From positions 23,787 to 87,786 of the forward strand of contig NZ_JAHKPS010000012.1 in the NCBI RefSeq assembly GCF_018860565.1: 64,000 bases of DNA, given 5' to 3'. The position numbers and the translations under genes are program-made. Position 1 is the first letter of the stretch; each line of letters starts with the position of its first letter. The stretch comes from Winogradskyella psychrotolerans. GTDB taxonomy: Bacteria > Bacteroidota > Bacteroidia > Flavobacteriales > Flavobacteriaceae. Positions 42,701-51,991 of the stretch are shown in pieces. The notes under the pieces were generated by a model that had not been told where the DNA came from, did not search any database, and saw nothing but the letters and a program-made list of their open reading frames with translations.

Positions 42701-45687
42701 ACTTCATTAGCACTGCCATCAATCACTAAGGTGTTGGCATCAAAATTGACGTCGTAGTTATTTTGCGTGATATTACGATTTCCAGTAATTGTGCCACTAG
42801 TAGAATAAATATTATCATCACTACCACCACCCGCAGCTACAATTTGAGCAGCGGTTCTACGGCGTATATTACCACTAGCATCTCTAGTTAAAATATTATC
42901 GGTATCCGCGCCGTTATTTACTATTCTTATCCTAGCGTCTCCATTGACATCGAACTTTGCTGTTGGGTTATTTATACCAATACCTACATTACCACCATCT
43001 TCAATATAAAAGTCATCGGTATTGTTGGTTCCTAATCTAATTTGTCCAGATCCGCGGTTACGCAAATACATAATACCATTACCTTCATTGTCTATTATTA
43101 AAGAACCGTCAGTACCACTTGATCGAATAATTTCAGCTTCATTCGCACTGTCTGAATCAGAGAAGAATTGAACCCTCGAGTTTCTGTTTCCTGTACCCAT
43201 TTCGTGAAGTCTAAAATCACCGTCATGAGATCTGTTAGTCCCTAATCGGCTAATACCATTAACATGAAAGCGCTCTGTAGGGGCAATGGTTCCCACTCCT
43301 ACATTACCGTTACTATTTATTCTTACTCTTTCGTTGTTATTTGAGTAAATAGACAAGTTTCCATCACCTTGTTGTTGTAAACCAGTATCTGTATCACCAA
43401 TAGCTAAATCTATATTAGGATATGTGGTTCCAATACCAACGTTGTTTGCGCTACCATCAATCACTAAGGTGTTAGCATCAAAATTAACATCGTAGTTATT
43501 TTGAGTGATATTACGGTTTCCTGTAATTGTACCACTCGTAGAATAAATATTGTCATCGTTACCACCACCAGCAGCCACAATTTCAGCAGCAGTTCTTTGG
43601 CGCACATTTCCACTTGCATCTTTAGTTAAAATATTATCCGTTGCAGCACCATTATTTACCGTTCTAATTCTTGCTGTTCCATTAACATCAAGCTTGGCTG
43701 TTGGGTTATTAATACCAATACCCACTTCATTTGCACTACCATCAATCACTAAGGTGTTGGCATCAAAATTGACGTCGTAGTTATTTTGAGTGATATTACG
43801 ATTCCCTGTAATTGTACCACTCGTAGCATAAATATTATCATCATTTCCTCCGCCAGCAGCTACAATCTCTGCTGCCGTACGTTTACGTATATTACCACTA
43901 TAGTCTCTAGTTAGGACATTATCTGATGCCGCACCATTGTTTACAGTTCTAATTTTAGCAGTACCGTTAACATCCAATTTAGCAGTAGGATTACTAACAC
44001 CGATACCTACTTCGTTTGCGCTACCATCAATCACTAAAGTGTTGGCATCAAAATTAACATCGTAATTGTTCTGAGTGATATTACGATTTCCAGTAATTGT
44101 GCCACTAGTAGAATAAATATTATCATCACTACCACCACCCGCAGCTACAATTTGAGCAGCGGTTCTACGACGTATATTACCACTAGCATCTCTTGTTAAG
44201 ATGTTATCGGTATCCGCGCCGTTATTTACTATTCTTATCCTAGCGTCTCCATTGACGTCTAATTTAGCTGTTGGGCTGTTTATGCCTATACCAACTTCGT
44301 TAGCGCTACCGTCTATGACTAAAGTGTTTGAATCAAAATTAAGATCATAGTTTCCTTGAGATACATAGCGATTTGCAGTAATAGTGCCATTAGTAGAATA
44401 AATGTTATCATCATTTCCTCCACCAGCAGCTACGATTTGTGCAGCAGTACGTTGACGAATATTACCACTAGCATCTCTTGTTAAGATGTTATCAGTATCT
44501 GCACCATTAGCTACTGTTCTTATTCTAGCATTTCCGTTGACATCCAATTTAGCTGTTGGGCTGTTTATGCCTATACCAACTTCATTAGAGCTACCGTCTA
44601 TGACTAAGGTGTTTGAATCAAAATTAAGATCATAACTACCTTGGTTTACAAAACGATTACTAGTAATTGTGCCATTAGTAGCATAAATGTTATCATCCTT
44701 TCCACCACCTGCAGTTACAATTTGAGCGGCAGATCTACGACGAATATTTCCACCAGAATCTCTAGTTAATACATAATCGGTATCCGCTCCGATATTTACT
44801 AGTCTTATCCTAGCGTCTCCATTGACATCTAATTTAGCTGCAGGGTTGTTTATGCCTATACCTACTTCGTTAGCACTACCATCTATTACTAAAGTGCTTG
44901 AATCAAAATTTAGATCGTAATTACCTTGGTTTACATAACGATTACCAGTAATTGTACCATTAGAAGCATAAATATTATCATCGTTTCCTCCACCAGCAGC
45001 TACAATCTCTGCTGCTGTACGTTTACGTATATTACCGCTAGAATCTGTAGTTAAAATATTATCTGTTGCCGTACCATTATTTACCGTTCTAATTCTTGCT
45101 GTTCCATTAACATCAAGTTTAGCTGTTGGGTTATTAATACCAATACCCACTTCATTTGCACTACCATCTACAACTAAGGTGTTAGCATCTATATTTAAAT
45201 CGTAGTTACCTGTTGTTAATGTCCTATTGGCGTCTAAAGTTAGATTTGTGTTAGCGATATTACTATCCGTAACTGAAACAATATCAGCTAAGGGTACAGT
45301 TGCGGTGTTACCATTTTCTAAAGTAATACTAAGGTTTGATCCCGTAACACTAAAATTTGTAATTTTTTGATTATCTGCATTAGTGCCTGCAGCTACACGA
45401 ACCCATTTACTACTGTCCCAATAATAGTAACCTGGTTCAACATCATTTATAGATTGTGTATTATAAACCAAGAGACTTTCTACGTTGCCGCTGGTAATAG
45501 TGGACACATCATTAGTGCCAATAAGTTCTACTCTAGGAATAAGTAAACCTTGTGTACTAGATTCAATTTCTAATATTGAAGATGGATTAGGAGTGGTGGT
45601 ACCAATTCCTACTTGTGCGTTTGTATAAAAACAAAAACAAAAAAAGACAATTGTAATTTTAAGAACATTGGATAATCGAAGATTCAT
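39730..45687 (-). CDS. Giant repetitive surface protein (1985 aa)
   Basis: A signal peptide (1-24, ending YTNAQ) precedes a head region with VGIGTTTPNPSSILEIES, as in phage-tail-fibre-like and surface proteins of Bacteroidota. The body contains 11 units of about 95 residues, each with NPTAKLDVNG, ARIRTVNNG, DNILTRDASGNIR and AAGGGNDDNIY motifs. It also contains three longer units (about 170 residues) with DLAIGDTDTGLQQQGDGN and a DFYIEDGG end. The C-terminal 170 residues (from about 1815) are unique and end in a beta-rich domain, with no T9SS tail visible. The adjacent T9SS protein may supply secretion or attachment. Function is unknown; adhesion is a guess. Confidence 0.85.
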   Translation of the reverse strand: MNLRLSNVLKITIVFFCFCFYTNAQVGIGTTTPNPSSILEIESSTQGLLIPRVELIGTNDVSTITSGNVESLLVYNTQSINDVEPGYYYWDSSKWVRVAAGTNADNQKITNFSVTGSNLSITLENGNTATVPLADIVSVTDSNIANTNLTLDANRTLTTGNYDLNIDANTLVVDGSANEVGIGINNPTAKLDVNGTARIRTVNNGTATDNILTTDSSGNIRKRTAAEIVAAGGGNDDNIYASNGTITGNRYVNQGNYDLNFDSSTLVIDGSANEVGIGINNPAAKLDVNGDARIRLVNIGADTDYVLTRDSGGNIRRRSAAQIVTAGGGKDDNIYATNGTITSNRFVNQGSYDLNFDSNTLVIDGSSNEVGIGINSPTAKLDVNGNARIRTVANGADTDNILTRDASGNIRQRTAAQIVAAGGGNDDNIYSTNGTITANRYVSQGNYDLNFDSNTLVIDGSANEVGIGINSPTAKLDVNGDARIRIVNNGADTDNILTRDASGNIRRRTAAQIVAAGGGSDDNIYSTSGTITGNRNITQNNYDVNFDANTLVIDGSANEVGIGVSNPTAKLDVNGTAKIRTVNNGAASDNVLTRDYSGNIRKRTAAEIVAAGGGNDDNIYATSGTITGNRNITQNNYDVNFDANTLVIDGSANEVGIGINNPTAKLDVNGTARIRTVNNGAATDNILTKDASGNVRQRTAAEIVAAGGGNDDNIYSTSGTITGNRNITQNNYDVNFDANTLVIDGSANNVGIGTTYPNIDLAIGDTDTGLQQQGDGNLSIYSNNNERVRINSNGNVGVGTIAPTERFHVNGISRLGTNRSHDGDFRLHEMGTGNRNSRVQFFSDSDSANEAEIIRSSGTDGSLIIDNEGNGIMYLRNRGSGQIRLGTNNTDDFYIEDGGNVGIGINNPTAKFDVNGDARIRIVNNGADTDNILTRDASGNIRRRTAAQIVAAGGGSDDNIYSTSGTITGNRNITQNNYDVNFDANTLVIDGSANEVGIGINNPTAKLDVNGTARIRTVNNGAATDNILTKDASGNVRQRTAAEIVAAGGGNDDNIYSTSGTITGNRNITQNNYDVNFDANTLVIDGSANNVGIGTAYPNIDLAIGDTDTGLQQQGDGNLSIYSNNNERIRINSNGNVGVGTITPTERFHVNGISRLGTNRSHDGDFRLHEMGTGNRNSRVQFFSDSDSANEAEIIRSSGTDGSLIIDNEGNGIMYLRNRGSGQIRLGTNNTDDFYIEDGGNVGIGINNPTAKFDVNGTARIRTVNNGDASDNILTRDSNGNIRRRTAAQIVTAAGISNITASNGLTKSGNDVRLGGTITNNTNVLISGTNDLNFDSNTLVVDGGTNNVGVGLNNPTAKLDVNGNARIRTVDDGAATDNILTRDSSGNIRKRTAAEIVAAGGGGDDNFYSTSGTITGNRNITQNNYDVNFDANTLVIDGSSNNVGIGTTSPNIDLAIGDTDTGLQQQGDGNLSIYSNNNERIRINSNGNVGVGTITPTERFHVNGNSRLGSNNFRDGDFRINEMGTGNRNSRIQFFTDTDTANDAEIIRNNGSDGDFIIDNEGNGVMYLRSRGSGQIRLGTNNTDDFFIEDGGNVGIGISDPTAKLDISGTARIRTVNNGEDSDNILTRDSSGNIRRRTAAQIVAAGGGTEDNLYHTNGTLTSNRIINLSANTIDFNGSANDAFQVDGSTFTVDADTNRIGIGMSDPEERLNIINGNIQVGRAASLHSQMEINRIEVGINTGSVALTANDGGGNANVTFNNTARIPDVNGNAARISVNVDSSTNAAMSFELAEGVTAGTAVTTSTGMTLTTTGLGIGTTGPTEKLDINGTARVRDLSNSQNRIVYADSQGVLNIRSTRSATFARGTGANYNSSDDWRRISNASSALDVRNGDVILVNWSTIVKLTGASTTDTLNFEVRLTGSDGCSDISLSGGDFPEVNHDYFKGYNGTSGANSSCDGTYTISLWGRNLGSDNWSYNESNVTATVN
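41918..43798 (-). repeat. 1,023-bp in-frame tandem duplication inside the giant gene
   Basis: Two near-identical blocks, 41918-42940 and from 42941 to about 43798, are offset by 1,023 bp (341 codons) at several independent anchors: 42421/43444, 42211/43234 and 41941/42964. Each covers a long DLAIGD unit plus adjoining short units. The match to a third long unit (about 40910-41440) is weaker. Confidence 0.88.
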
Positions 45688-46274
45688 TTTACCTTTTTAT
45701 TAGTTAACCTGAGTCCACAAAGTAACAAATTAAAATTCGATAAAAAGCAATTATCATCGGTAAAATGCAAATAAAAACGATTAAAAGGGTGTTTTGTCGT
45801 TAAAATACACTTATGTGTTTGGGCTTGAAATTACTTTATTTTATTGATTAATAGGTTTTTAAAACGGTAAATTCATTAAGTGTATTCTTTCAGCAAGGCG
45901 AAAAAAAAATGTAGATTATTAATGTTTTGAGTTGAAAAATGATAAACAATAAAAGAAAATTCTTACAAAAATATATTCATTTTTATGAAAAGATTCTTAT
46001 AATCTCAAAAAAAGTAACACTGTTTTGTTAGTTAATTACAGAAATAATATCAATTATTATCGAAAGATAGTATGATTCAAGTTAATCTAAATTAAATGTA
46101 TTTTGATTCTAGTTTTTGGATTGAATAAGTAAGCGCTTTCGAGATGTTGCCTTTTAAGTATTATAAAATTGGTAGTAAAAAAGCGGGAAATTGAATTGTA
46201 ATTTTTACTAATATAAATATTAAGGTGTAACATTTTTAAATGGTTTGCGTCCTATTAGTGTAAAATCATCAATT
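45688..46274. other. 587-bp AT-rich intergenic region
   Basis: The region between the divergent giant surface gene and the DUF4870 gene holds no supported gene. It is strongly AT-rich with homopolymer A runs (for example near 45900). A half-site GTAAC at 46227 lacks a partner at the right spacing. Promoters of both genes must lie here, but no clear -7 element was found by eye. Confidence 0.6.
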
Positions 46275-46637
46275 ATGGAATCAAATTATCACACGCTTAA
46301 ACGCACAGACAACCAATTATTAGTTATTACTCATTTATCACAATTGCTGACCTATGTTACAGGATTTGGTGGACTAATTGCACCACTTATTATCTGGGCG
46401 ACACAAAAAGAGCAAGTTGATGGTATGGACGCTCATGGAAAGTCTATTTTAAACTTCCAATTAAGCATGTTAATCTATTCTATAATTAGTATTCCGTTAA
46501 TCTTCGTTGTTGGATTAGGAATCTTAACCTTAATATTAGTTGCAATTTTGGCTTTTGTAATGCCGATTGTAAACGCTATAAAAGCTAGTAATGGAGAATT
46601 ACCAAGCTACCCATTATCTCTTAATTTTATTAGTTAG
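46275..46637 (+). CDS. DUF4870 membrane protein
   Basis: A 120-aa protein with three hydrophobic segments (about 17-38, 60-82, 85-105). The sequence HLSQLLTYVTGFGGLIAPLIIW and the following LNFQLSMLIY block are typical of DUF4870 (Tic20-like) small membrane proteins. The ATG at 46275 is chosen: the frame runs further upstream, but those ten residues are not family-like. Its cellular role is unknown. It is monocistronic, with hairpins at 46639 and 46677 after the stop. Confidence 0.85.
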   Translation: MESNYHTLKRTDNQLLVITHLSQLLTYVTGFGGLIAPLIIWATQKEQVDGMDAHGKSILNFQLSMLIYSIISIPLIFVVGLGILTLILVAILAFVMPIVNAIKASNGELPSYPLSLNFIS

Positions 46638-46638
46638 T

Positions 46639-46706
46639 GAATTCCTTTAAAGAAGGGAATTCTTAAGAGATAAATTAAAACGCTTGCAGAAATGTAAGCG
46701 TTTTTT
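46639..46706 (+). terminator. Two stem-loops after DUF4870 gene
   Basis: First hairpin GAATTCCTTT/AAGGGAATTC (46639-46662, one G-T pair). The second, with AAAACGCTT/AAGCGTTTT arms and a T run, ends at 46706 and is the likely terminator. Confidence 0.75.
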
Positions 46707-46768
46707 GTTTTTAGAAAAAAAATACAGCGTTACAGAAGAATTGACCTTTATGTAAATAATTAAATATT

Positions 46769-46776
46769 TAAGTTTG
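46769..46776 (+). promoter_or_regulatory. -7 element before the sensor kinase gene
   Basis: TAAGTTTG matches TAnnTTTG 19 bp before the start codon. TTGAC at 46741 is a possible -33 element, but the spacing (25 bp) is longer than usual. Confidence 0.5.
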
Positions 46777-46794
46777 TGAATTGTACACTACATT

Positions 46795-49704
46795 ATGTAT
46801 AATTTTAAAACACATATATTTATTATAGCCTTGTTTTTAATGGCGGCATTCGTTTATGCGCAGAATCCTGTATATGAAAATATGTCTGATGTGTCCACGC
46901 TTCCTGATGTAGAGTTTTATGACATACAGGAAGATGATGAACATTATATTTGGTTTGCTGCTGATAAAGGCTTATTTCGTTATAATGGGAAGTCGTATCA
47001 ACGTTATAGCCATCCCAATCAAAAATCAAATTCACTTTTTCAATTAAAGTTTGATACCGAAAACAAACTATGGTGTAATAATATTTACGGCCAGTTATTC
47101 TATGTAGAAAATGATCAATTGGAATTGTTTTACGACGCTAGTGATTTGGTAAAAGGCCAATTAGCAGCCTATACTATTTTAGAACAGCATATCCGTTTGT
47201 TTACGACCTCAGGTATTTATGATATTCATAAAAACACCAAGAAAGTTACAAAAGTTTTTGATGGCTGGTGTATTAGTAATGCCAATAGTAAAGACAGTGA
47301 TTATGTATTTGTGCTGAATAAAGAGGGACAATTTAAAAAACACCGTGTTTATAAAATAGAAGGGGCTAATGCTTCAAAGTTATTTGAAATTAAGAGCTTA
47401 AAATTAATACAATCTCCTAAGTTATTTGCCTTTAAAGATGAGGTGTTTTTAACCCACAAAAGTGATGCGGGAAATATTCTTTATGTCATAAATAAAGCGG
47501 ATGATACTGTAGAGAAAATAAAGACTCCTAATGCTTTAAAATCTGAAACTATTTATAACTTCATAAATTTTGGTAGCGATTATTGGTTTTTAACAACTGC
47601 AGGTGTTTTTGTTTTTGAATTTAAAGAGGGACATTTTAATTATAAAGATCGTTTTTTTAAATCTGAATCAATAACTGATGTTGCGATAGATTTTAATCAG
47701 AATTATTGGTTTGCAACCTTAGATAATGGTGTGTTGGTGTCGCCAAATTTAAACATTAGACAAACAAATTTAGATTATATAGACGCTAAAGTTACCGCAG
47801 CTATTGGGCTAAACCAGAATAAGTTTGTTTTAGGAACTAATAATGGAAAACTACTTTTTTATAATAAGAATCAACTTGTAAAATCAATTCAATTACCTGG
47901 AAATAAAATTATTGGGAAGTTTTTTTATGATGCTATGCATGAGCAATTAGTGGTGAGTATTAATGCGTCAGAATCTGTTATTGTTAATTTAAATACGGAT
48001 AAAATTACAGATGTAAACAATCGGTTTTCCGTTGCTAAAGCATTTTCTAAAATAGATGATAATACCATGTTTTATGGTAACTATCGTCAAGGTATCGTTT
48101 ATAAACAGCCTTTTAATAATCCAGAAAAAAAGGTTTTAAAAGAAAGTCGTGTCAAAGCTTCGGAGGTTTTAGACGATCACTTGTTTGTTTCCTATATCGA
48201 CGGATTTTATAAATACAATACCAACACCTTTGTTTCAGAAGAACTAAAATTCGAAAGCAACAGTTTATTGGTGAATGCCATTACAAAAAGCAATGACATC
48301 CTTTGGCTAGCAACACAGCATAACGGCTTAATAAAATTTGAAAATAATCGTTTATCAAAATCTGAAATTGATTTGCCAAACCATCTTCAAATAAATAACA
48401 TACACTGTGATGGTGATGTCCTGTGGATCTCTACAGACGCAGGCTTATTTCAGTATCAAGTAACGCGTAAAACCCTTAAATTACTCAGTGCTCAAGACGG
48501 TTTAAATACAGCGGTCAATGATTTTTTGATACTTCAAGATCAAATTATTGTTCCTTTACCAAAAGTGTTTTATACACTGCCTAAAACGCCAGATTTATTT
48601 AAAACCTTTAAAACTTCTAAGATTAGGGTAGAGGCTGTTTCAATAAACGATCGGGATACATTGGTGGCAAGCAACTATAAATTGCCTCACGATTTTAATA
48701 AAATTGGATTGACTTTCAATGCTAACGGCTTTCAATCTAATCAGCACGTCAACTATCAATACCGTGTAAAACAGATCGACTCAAGTTGGCAAACTATACC
48801 ATTAAACACACACTTTGTCAACTTTAATAGTTTATCTAGTGGTACCTATACGTTTGAGCTTAAAGCAAAAAATATCAGTGCTAAAACACCTGTTTTTGCT
48901 GCGCCAATAACCTTTGAAATAGCAAAACCATTTTGGGAAACTTATTGGTTTTATGGTTTGGTTTTATTGACTGTTTTCGGGTTGATTTGGTTGTATTTTA
49001 GGTGGAGATTACAACAAAAAGAAGCCCAACGTATTGCAGAAATTGATAAAATTTTAATCGATAAAAAAATCACGAATTTAAGATTGGAAAATTTGCGTTC
49101 GCAAATGAATCCACATTTTATTTTTAATGCTTTAAATTCCATTCAAGATTATATTGTATCGAATGAAAAGGAATTAGCAAGCTCGTATTTAGTAAAGTTT
49201 AGCCGATTAATTCGTATGTATCTCGATTATAGTCAGCAAAACGAAATCACCTTACAAGAAGAATTGAATGCTTTAAAATTGTATTTAGAATTAGAAAAAG
49301 TACGTTTTGAAGACGAGTTAGAATATCAAATTCATATAGATCATCAACTAAAAACAAAACAAATAAAAGTGCCGTCGTTGTTCATTCAGCCTTATGTAGA
49401 AAATGCTTTAAAACACGGCTTATTACACAAAACAAAGGATAGACAATTAAAAGTTGAAGCTAAAATTACTGAAAACAATAACTTACAAATTACCGTTGAA
49501 GATAATGGTATAGGTAGAGCACAATCCGAAAAATTAAAACGACCCAACCAACAGCACAAACCTTTTGCAACCAAAGCCAATGAAGAACGTGTGCACCTTT
49601 ACAAAAATAAATTAAAACGTAATATAACCATTGCTATTGAAGATTTGTACAATGAAAATCAAACCGCTTCAGGAACCAAGGTGGTTATAACAATGCCTAT
49701 ATAA
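46795..49704 (+). CDS. LytS-type sensor histidine kinase with beta-propeller sensor
   Basis: A 969-aa sensor kinase. The signal peptide ends at about residue 23 (VYAQ). A large periplasmic part (about 25-690) has the two-component-regulator propeller repeats (IWFAADKGLFRYNG, LWISTDAGLFQYQ) and a Y_Y_Y domain before one membrane helix (about 720-740). The cytoplasmic part is a His_kinase domain of the LytS/YehU type: H774 in QMNPHFIFNALNSIQDYI, then an HATPase-like domain (QPYVENALKHGLLHK and DNGIGR). It starts with ATG and precedes its response regulator by 7 bp, which defines a two-component system. The signal is unknown; hybrid two-component sensors with this sensor domain often detect polysaccharides. 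Confidence 0.92.
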   Translation: MYNFKTHIFIIALFLMAAFVYAQNPVYENMSDVSTLPDVEFYDIQEDDEHYIWFAADKGLFRYNGKSYQRYSHPNQKSNSLFQLKFDTENKLWCNNIYGQLFYVENDQLELFYDASDLVKGQLAAYTILEQHIRLFTTSGIYDIHKNTKKVTKVFDGWCISNANSKDSDYVFVLNKEGQFKKHRVYKIEGANASKLFEIKSLKLIQSPKLFAFKDEVFLTHKSDAGNILYVINKADDTVEKIKTPNALKSETIYNFINFGSDYWFLTTAGVFVFEFKEGHFNYKDRFFKSESITDVAIDFNQNYWFATLDNGVLVSPNLNIRQTNLDYIDAKVTAAIGLNQNKFVLGTNNGKLLFYNKNQLVKSIQLPGNKIIGKFFYDAMHEQLVVSINASESVIVNLNTDKITDVNNRFSVAKAFSKIDDNTMFYGNYRQGIVYKQPFNNPEKKVLKESRVKASEVLDDHLFVSYIDGFYKYNTNTFVSEELKFESNSLLVNAITKSNDILWLATQHNGLIKFENNRLSKSEIDLPNHLQINNIHCDGDVLWISTDAGLFQYQVTRKTLKLLSAQDGLNTAVNDFLILQDQIIVPLPKVFYTLPKTPDLFKTFKTSKIRVEAVSINDRDTLVASNYKLPHDFNKIGLTFNANGFQSNQHVNYQYRVKQIDSSWQTIPLNTHFVNFNSLSSGTYTFELKAKNISAKTPVFAAPITFEIAKPFWETYWFYGLVLLTVFGLIWLYFRWRLQQKEAQRIAEIDKILIDKKITNLRLENLRSQMNPHFIFNALNSIQDYIVSNEKELASSYLVKFSRLIRMYLDYSQQNEITLQEELNALKLYLELEKVRFEDELEYQIHIDHQLKTKQIKVPSLFIQPYVENALKHGLLHKTKDRQLKVEAKITENNNLQITVEDNGIGRAQSEKLKRPNQQHKPFATKANEERVHLYKNKLKRNITIAIEDLYNENQTASGTKVVITMPI

Positions 49705-49711
49705 TACAACT

Positions 49712-50464
49712 ATGAAAGCCATAATTATAGACGACGAAAAACGCGCCAGACACTTATTATCTAAGCTCATAACTGAACATTGTACAAGTATCACAAGTAT
49801 TGCCGAAGCGCAAGATTTAACCTCTGGTGTGGACTTAATAAAGTCTTCAAAACCAGATATTGTATTTTTAGATATTGAAATGCCCAACCAGTCAGGTTTA
49901 GATATTTTAGAATACTTTCCAAATCATATCGATTTTAAAATCATATTTGTCACAGCGTATAACCAATATGCTATAGAAGCCTTCAAATTATCTGCAGTAG
50001 ATTATCTGTTAAAACCTGTAGATACTAGCGAACTAAAAGAAGCGGTGGCCAAAGCCGAAGAAGCTATAAAAGCCAATAATTTAAACGATCAATTAAATAA
50101 GTTGCGCGACTCTTTAAAGCAGTTGTCCATGGATAAAATAGCCTTAGAAATCCCTAAAGGCATCATGTTTGCATCTCATAACGACATTATTTATTTTGAA
50201 GCCGATAGCATGTACACCAATGTACAGCTTATAGATGGCAAACAAAAAACAATTTGTAAACCCTTAAAGCATTTTGTAGTGCAATTAGAAGGTAATGCCA
50301 TGTTCTTTAAATGTCATCGTTCCTATTTAATTAACTTAAAATACGTGGACGAATTGGTAAAAGATGATGGTGATTATCTATTGATGACGAATAAAAAAAG
50401 AATACCTATTTCAAAATCTAAACGCGATCAGTTTTTAGAAGTCATTAAGGAAACGTTTTTGTGA
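49712..50464 (+). CDS. LytTR-family response regulator
   Basis: A 250-aa response regulator. The receiver domain (1-120) has the acidic pocket D7/D8, phosphorylation site D54 (VFLDIEMP) and a conserved KPVD lysine near residue 103. The DNA-binding LytTR domain (about 145-250) includes FKCHRSYLINLKYV and ISKSKRDQFLEVI. It starts 7 bp after the sensor kinase stop and must be its partner. LytTR regulators bind paired direct repeats; none was identified here. Confidence 0.95.
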   Translation: MKAIIIDDEKRARHLLSKLITEHCTSITSIAEAQDLTSGVDLIKSSKPDIVFLDIEMPNQSGLDILEYFPNHIDFKIIFVTAYNQYAIEAFKLSAVDYLLKPVDTSELKEAVAKAEEAIKANNLNDQLNKLRDSLKQLSMDKIALEIPKGIMFASHNDIIYFEADSMYTNVQLIDGKQKTICKPLKHFVVQLEGNAMFFKCHRSYLINLKYVDELVKDDGDYLLMTNKKRIPISKSKRDQFLEVIKETFL

Positions 50465-50577
50465 TATTAGCTTAAAATTTCGTTTTCATTCAGAAAAAAA
50501 ATCCACAGCTTTAGAAAAATCACTATTAAGAATGGTGGTTTAGTTACTTCTTTTGAAGTCTATTAAACACAATTCTT

Positions 50578-51801
50578 ATGAAAAAAATAATTCTATTATT
50601 AGTTTTAGCATTATGCTACAATACATCCCATGCACAATTGGGCAAAATGCTAAAGAAGAAAGCCAAAGCTGCTGTAGAGAAGAAGCTGAAAAACAAAGAG
50701 GAGGCAAGCTCATCTTCAAAATCCGACAATGCTACAGGAATGGTTGGTAGTACTTCAACTTCCAATCAAAATTCATCTAAAACCGAATATACCGATGAAG
50801 AATTTAAAGCAGAATTAGCCAAAAAATACCCTAACGACCAAGCGAAGCAAGATTTATACTATCAAAAATATCTTGAGAAAAAACAACAGGAAGCCGACGC
50901 TAATAAACCTAAAACAGCCTCTAATATAAGTGATGGCTTTTTATACATGTCTTATCCTTTTGCAATGACTAAAGGGATGAGTGCTGTTGGTGTTGACCGT
51001 GTAAAATTAAGACGTCAGATGACTGATATGGGCGATAATATTGATGTATTACCATCCCAAGATCCTGATTATGCTTGGTTACGTTTTTTAACAACTCCAG
51101 AGTTAGAAGCCATGTCTCCGGAAGGTTATATAGGTTACGAGCTTGTTTCAGGGATGTTTACCACCAAAGTTGGTGCAGACCGATCACAAACGCTCGAGCT
51201 TGGTACAGGAATGCCAATATTGGTGAGAGGAATGCTGATTGCAGACGATGTGTTTGTTATTTACGCGGCATCGCATCAAGGAGGACATGCGTTTAATGTA
51301 CCATCGTATATGCATCAAAAAGATATTACCATTTTAAATGTAATTGGTAAAGGTGAGCAGCAATTTCATTTAGATTGGCTAGAAAAAGCAAAACCTATTG
51401 TGCAAGAATTTGAAGCGACCTTAAAAGCTAATTATGATGCCGCAGCAAAATCTACTATGGCGGCTATAAAAATGCCAAAAGCAGGATCAATGAATAGTAA
51501 CACATCATTAGTAAGCTTTGCTAAACAAAATGTGTCTAAAACGATAGAAAAAGATGGTGCTAAACTGTTGAAAATTAACATAGAATCTAACGACTGGAGT
51601 GTGGTTAAAAACAAATACACAGGTCACATTTTATACCGTTGGATTAAAGGGGCATTTACCGAAAAAAATAAAAATAACGACTGCTACTTACAAGGCTTTT
51701 TAATTAAGCAATACTATGATGGTTCTGGCTATGGTAGTTCTGAATTTGGTGGAATTATACACGGTCAAATGCCTTACGGTCAAAAAATGAATTGCGAGTA
51801 A
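50578..51801 (+). CDS. Exported protein of unknown function (407 aa)
   Basis: A signal peptide (1-20, ending SHAQ) is followed by a basic Lys/Glu-rich helical segment (about 23-47) and a Ser-rich stretch. Then comes a globular region with repeated KxxPNDQAKQDLYYQKYLEKK-like helix patterns and a beta-rich C-terminal half. I do not recognise the family. It is 113 bp after the LytTR gene and has no clear promoter motif. A stem-loop terminator follows the stop, so it is probably monocistronic. It could be a target of the two-component pair, but only proximity suggests it. Confidence 0.7.
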   Translation: MKKIILLLVLALCYNTSHAQLGKMLKKKAKAAVEKKLKNKEEASSSSKSDNATGMVGSTSTSNQNSSKTEYTDEEFKAELAKKYPNDQAKQDLYYQKYLEKKQQEADANKPKTASNISDGFLYMSYPFAMTKGMSAVGVDRVKLRRQMTDMGDNIDVLPSQDPDYAWLRFLTTPELEAMSPEGYIGYELVSGMFTTKVGADRSQTLELGTGMPILVRGMLIADDVFVIYAASHQGGHAFNVPSYMHQKDITILNVIGKGEQQFHLDWLEKAKPIVQEFEATLKANYDAAAKSTMAAIKMPKAGSMNSNTSLVSFAKQNVSKTIEKDGAKLLKINIESNDWSVVKNKYTGHILYRWIKGAFTEKNKNNDCYLQGFLIKQYYDGSGYGSSEFGGIIHGQMPYGQKMNCE

Positions 51802-51829
51802 AAGGAGTTATCGTTTTTATGGTTCATTA

Positions 51830-51858
51830 AAGTCTGCTTATCAAAGCAGGCTTTTTTT
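51830..51858 (+). terminator. Intrinsic terminator
   Basis: AGTCTGCTT pairs with AAGCAGGCT (one G-T pair) around a short loop, then a run of seven T. It follows the 407-aa gene. Confidence 0.85.
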
Positions 51859-51991
51859 ATAACCTATAATGCAGGTATAAACTTTAGGTTTCATTTAGAA
51901 AGAAATTTCAGTTATTCAGAAAAAAGCAAATTGAAAACCTTTCAGTTGATTGTTGCTTTGTAGTCTATTAATTGAAAAAATCTCAACTAAA

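Noticed and set aside
40178..43780. Repeated plus-strand frames of 60-127 codons opposite the giant surface gene
   Set aside because: They are antisense shadows of the repeat units: the same frame recurs because the coding repeat recurs.
46227..46240. A GTAAC half-site upstream of the DUF4870 gene, as a further regulon member
   Set aside because: The right half is ATTTTTAAA, not GTTAC, and no TAnnTTTG lies at the 29.5-bp position.
50553..50750. A 65-codon frame overlapping the start of the 407-aa exported protein
   Set aside because: It overlaps a gene with a clear signal peptide in another frame, and its own sequence looks random.
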